In this document: positions 61,685 through 64,000 of the stretch, in pieces
How the letters are laid out: each line of letters opens with the position of its first letter
Position numbering within the stretch: the stretch's first letter is position 1
From: Prosthecobacter sp.
Lineage (GTDB): Bacteria > Verrucomicrobiota > Verrucomicrobiia > Verrucomicrobiales > Verrucomicrobiaceae
Assembly (NCBI GenBank): GCA_021733925.1
Contig: JAIPJY010000002.1
Coordinates: forward strand, 163,701 to 227,700
DNA length: 64,000 nt
Direction: 5' to 3'
The notes under the pieces: generated by a model
Databases searched by the model: none
Seen by the model: the letters and a program-made list of their open reading frames with translations, nothing else
What the model was told of the DNA's origin: nothing
Made by a program: the position numbers and the translations under genes

Positions 61685-62413
61685 ATGGTAGTCACGGCAT
61701 GGAATCGCGGGCAACACCTCAAAACGGGCGGGGGCTATGGCTTCCGTTTCAGCAGCCGTGACCGGGATCAGTACCTGAATAGAGCGTGGCGTACGGTTCG
61801 CTTTCTGGTGGAGGAGCCTGACACATGGGCGGAGGCTAACATCGATAAAGATTGTTTTTGGGATGATAAAACCACACTTGTGAATAGATCCATAGGCAGC
61901 TGGCTTCTCCGCAAGGGCTATGCTCGGTGGGCCAAGAATGAGCCTCCTACATTTCGTCTCCTACCTTTGGGCGAAAATCGATTTCGGGTGGTGCCAGAGC
62001 ACCTGCCTGACTCGTTGCCGTGCCAAAGACATTTGCCACAACGTGAGTGGGAAGAGTTTCAGAAAGCCTTCTTCGAAGGACGATTGATGGAAGTCCGCCA
62101 GGAAATTCGACAACGCTGCCAGCGACTTATCGAGCAACTGAAGGAGTATTTTCGTGATGAAACTACAGGCCTCATTGAATGCGCCGCATGCAGTTGGAAG
62201 AAACCAGGCAATCATTTTCGGGGAGACATTGTTCAAATGCACCACCATCAACCTGTCTACGAAGCGCCTGTCGATGGACGGATCATCCGGTGGGAGGATG
62301 CAGTCGAAACGTTTTCTCCGCTCTGTCCGACCTGCCATTCATTGATCCATGCGAAGCCAAATGGCGGCTGTTATGAATTGGACGAACTGAGAAGGCTTCT
62401 TGCGATCGATTAA
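61685..62413 (+). CDS. HNH endonuclease of the defence module
   Basis: The 242-aa protein has an N-terminal domain starting MVVTAWNRGQHLKTGGGYGF that I recognise as an accessory domain in HNH and nuclease proteins, followed by a helical linker. The C-terminal HNH domain has zinc cysteines CAAC (about 166) and CPTC (about 215), with the catalytic-type MHHHQPV (about 187) between them and CHSLIHA after. ATG 61685 fits the domain start; ATG 61619, 15 nt after the TOPRIM stop, is in frame and may be the true start (264 aa). Confidence 0.8.
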   Translation: MVVTAWNRGQHLKTGGGYGFRFSSRDRDQYLNRAWRTVRFLVEEPDTWAEANIDKDCFWDDKTTLVNRSIGSWLLRKGYARWAKNEPPTFRLLPLGENRFRVVPEHLPDSLPCQRHLPQREWEEFQKAFFEGRLMEVRQEIRQRCQRLIEQLKEYFRDETTGLIECAACSWKKPGNHFRGDIVQMHHHQPVYEAPVDGRIIRWEDAVETFSPLCPTCHSLIHAKPNGGCYELDELRRLLAID

Positions 62414-62785
62414 ATCCCGGTCCTCTTCCAGCGTGATCGTCAGGGCATACCCCAGTGGTGATGAGGAAAGGTATTTGAGGGACTGAGGGGAGGGGGCGTT
62501 GACGGTGTCTTCTGTAGTGGTCAGTGATCTGGGAGAATGGGAGGAGAGGTGAGATTCCCGCGCTTTTCCGGACCGGCTGAAGCCGGGACTACAATGCGAA
62601 GAGGGCGGAGTCAGAATTGTTCAGAAATCGCACCCGGAGTGTGCGGACGACTCCCCGTTCTTCGCGCAAGCGCTACGAAGGGCAAGCTGCGCTGGGCTTT
62701 TCCACGTTGTGGGTTCGGGACAAGGCGAAGGCGGGGCTTGAATTGAGGGGTGGGTGGGCTATGTTTATGACAACAGAAAGAGGAT
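62414..62785. other. Intergenic region after the defence module
   Basis: There is no supported gene in these 372 bp. A small palindrome CCGGCT-GA-AGCCGG is at 62573-62586, a REP-like element. A purine-rich AGAAAGAGGA before 62786 can serve as Shine-Dalgarno for the desaturase gene. Confidence 0.5.
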
Positions 62786-63850
62786 ATGATGAATGCCAGT
62801 GGAATGAGTGTGATGGGGCTGAAGCCGCGTTTTCCGACGGTGGCGGAGTGGAAGGCGATTGTGGCGGAGTTTCAAAAGCCGTCGCTGTGGCGGGCGGTGG
62901 TGCAGCTGGTGGATACCTTGGTGCCGTATGTGGTGCTGTGGGCGGGGATCTACTGGGCGCTGCAGGTTTCATGGTGGCTGGTGGTGCCGCTGGCGATGAT
63001 GGCGGGGGCGCTGCTGGTGCGGGTGTTCATCATCTTTCATGACTGCGGGCATGGCTCGTTTTTCAAATCGAACCGGGCGAATGCGATTGTGGGGTTCGTG
63101 ACGGGGATGCTGACGTTTACGCCGTATTACCAGTGGCGGTGGGAGCACTCGCTGCACCATGCGACGACGGGGAATCTGGACAAACGGGGGATCGGGGATG
63201 TGTGGACGATGACGGTGCAGGAGTACCTGGAGGCGTCGCGATGGAAGCGTTTTGCGTACAAGCTGGCGAGGAATCCGGTGGTGCTGTTTGTGATCGCGCC
63301 GTTTGTGCTGTTTGTGATTTTGCAGCGGATCCCGCGCAAAGGGGCGGACAGGCGGGAGAGGGATTCGGTGTGGTACATGAACGCGGCGCTGCTGGGGCTG
63401 GCGGCGGTGATGGCATGGATCTATGGGCCGCTGAATTATCTGATCGTGCAGGGGATCTGCACGGCGGTGTCCGGGGTGTGCGGGGTGTGGTTGTTCTACA
63501 TTCAGCACCAGTTTGAGGATGCGTACTGGGAGGAGCACGAGGAGTGGGACTACACGGCTGCGGCGCTGCAGGGCTCTTCGTACTACAAGCTGCCGCGGGT
63601 GCTGCAGTGGCTGTCAGGGAACATTGGCTTTCATCACATCCATCATCTGAGCTCGCGGATCCCGAACTACTATTTGGAGCGCTGCCATTATTCGCACCCG
63701 GTGTTTCAGCAGGTGAAGCCGATCACGATCCGGGTGAGTCTGAAGTCGCTGGCGTTTCGGCTGTGGGACGAGCAGCATAAGAAGCTGGTGGGGTATAAGA
63801 GGATGCGGGAGGTGAGGAGGGAGAGGGAGCGGGGGAAGAATGACGAATGA
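62786..63850 (+). CDS. Membrane fatty acid desaturase
   Basis: The 354-aa integral-membrane diiron enzyme inserts double bonds in acyl chains. The three histidine boxes are visible: HDCGH (about 88), HSLHH (about 121) and HHIHH (about 283). Hydrophobic helices flank them. The family is close to the bacterial delta-type desaturases that keep membranes fluid. ATG 62786 and ATG 62789 are adjacent; either may be used. The electron donor is not coded nearby. Confidence 0.92.
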   Translation: MMNASGMSVMGLKPRFPTVAEWKAIVAEFQKPSLWRAVVQLVDTLVPYVVLWAGIYWALQVSWWLVVPLAMMAGALLVRVFIIFHDCGHGSFFKSNRANAIVGFVTGMLTFTPYYQWRWEHSLHHATTGNLDKRGIGDVWTMTVQEYLEASRWKRFAYKLARNPVVLFVIAPFVLFVILQRIPRKGADRRERDSVWYMNAALLGLAAVMAWIYGPLNYLIVQGICTAVSGVCGVWLFYIQHQFEDAYWEEHEEWDYTAAALQGSSYYKLPRVLQWLSGNIGFHHIHHLSSRIPNYYLERCHYSHPVFQQVKPITIRVSLKSLAFRLWDEQHKKLVGYKRMREVRRERERGKNDE

Positions 63851-63970
63851 GTAAAACCGAATCACAGCCATCCCATAGGCGGTGCCGAATGAGGGGCAAG
63901 CCTTGATGTAGCCAGGGAGAGAGGCGCGAAAGTGGCGGAGGGCGAGTTGCGGTTTTGGTGTGTTTGCCCG

Positions 63971-64000
63971 TCAAATCAGGCGGATGCTGTCCCATGCGAT
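63971..64000 (-). CDS. Possible C-terminal end of a minus-strand gene cut by the window
   Basis: Reading in from the right edge on the minus strand, nine codons (I-A-W-D-S-I-R-L-I) end in TGA at 63971-63973. The short tail reads like a protein end, but ten codons are too few for a claim. The stretch 63851-63970 shows nothing else. Confidence 0.25.
   Translation of the reverse strand: MAWDSIRLI

Overview
The window looks like a GC-rich chromosome segment of a free-living member of the Verrucomicrobia/Planctomycetes group, most likely a Prosthecobacter-like verrucomicrobium. This is inferred from family content. Seen here are two DUF1549/DUF1553 proteins with planctomycete-type cytochrome c motifs, a Tat-exported DUF1501 protein, a large heme-binding CxxCH/HEAT-type protein, two DUF5069 proteins, a PEP-CTERM protein, and a pseudopilin-rich type II secretion operon without an adjacent GspD. 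Dispersed intergenic repeats also fit that group. No rRNA, tRNA or CRISPR array was recognised.

Layout. 1-13 kb is mostly housekeeping: a truncated lipoprotein gene, cysteine desulfurase, serS, a secreted serine protease, a MarR regulator, an esterase with EF-hands, an FAD dehydrogenase, a low-molecular-weight phosphatase, citrate synthase and obg. 13-17.5 kb is an accessory insert. It holds an antitoxin whose toxin partner is reduced to a stub, followed by a type III-like restriction-modification pair whose methyltransferase is split by one extra G in a G6 run. 17.5-26 kb holds modBC without modA, a DUF2868/DUF3482 membrane-GTPase pair, and a minus-strand cluster (membrane protein, winged-helix regulator, ispH, ferritin-like protein, unknown protein, DUF6036 nucleotidyltransferase) with three matching CTTTG-N5-CAAAG palindromes. 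26-28.5 kb holds a CAP-domain PEP-CTERM protein and a thiol-disulfide protein. 28.6-37.2 kb is a ten-gene type II secretion operon (E-F-G-H-I-J-K-L-M plus a GspC-like gene).

37-57 kb is the PVC-specific part: DUF1549/DUF1553 proteins, a tandemly duplicated EF-hand cassette, PhoH, crcB, rpsP-khpA, an SDR/GntR/DUF1553/DUF1501 cluster probably linked to sugar-acid or polysaccharide use, and the giant heme-binding protein. 57-59.6 kb holds a VapBC-like pair embedded in 100-130 bp dispersed repeats.

The most interesting locus is 59.6-62.4 kb, a visibly more AT-rich three-gene module. It encodes an ABC/SMC-type ATPase, a TOPRIM (DUF4435-like) protein and an HNH endonuclease. The first two resemble the PARIS AriA/AriB pair or a split OLD/Gabija nuclease, and the ATPase-HNH combination recalls Septu. 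I do not recognise this three-part arrangement as a described system. The ATPase gene has a C7 tract just after its start codon and a G9 tract that encodes the Walker A glycines, so it may be switched by slipped-strand mispairing. A fatty-acid desaturase gene and the possible tail of a minus-strand gene close the window.
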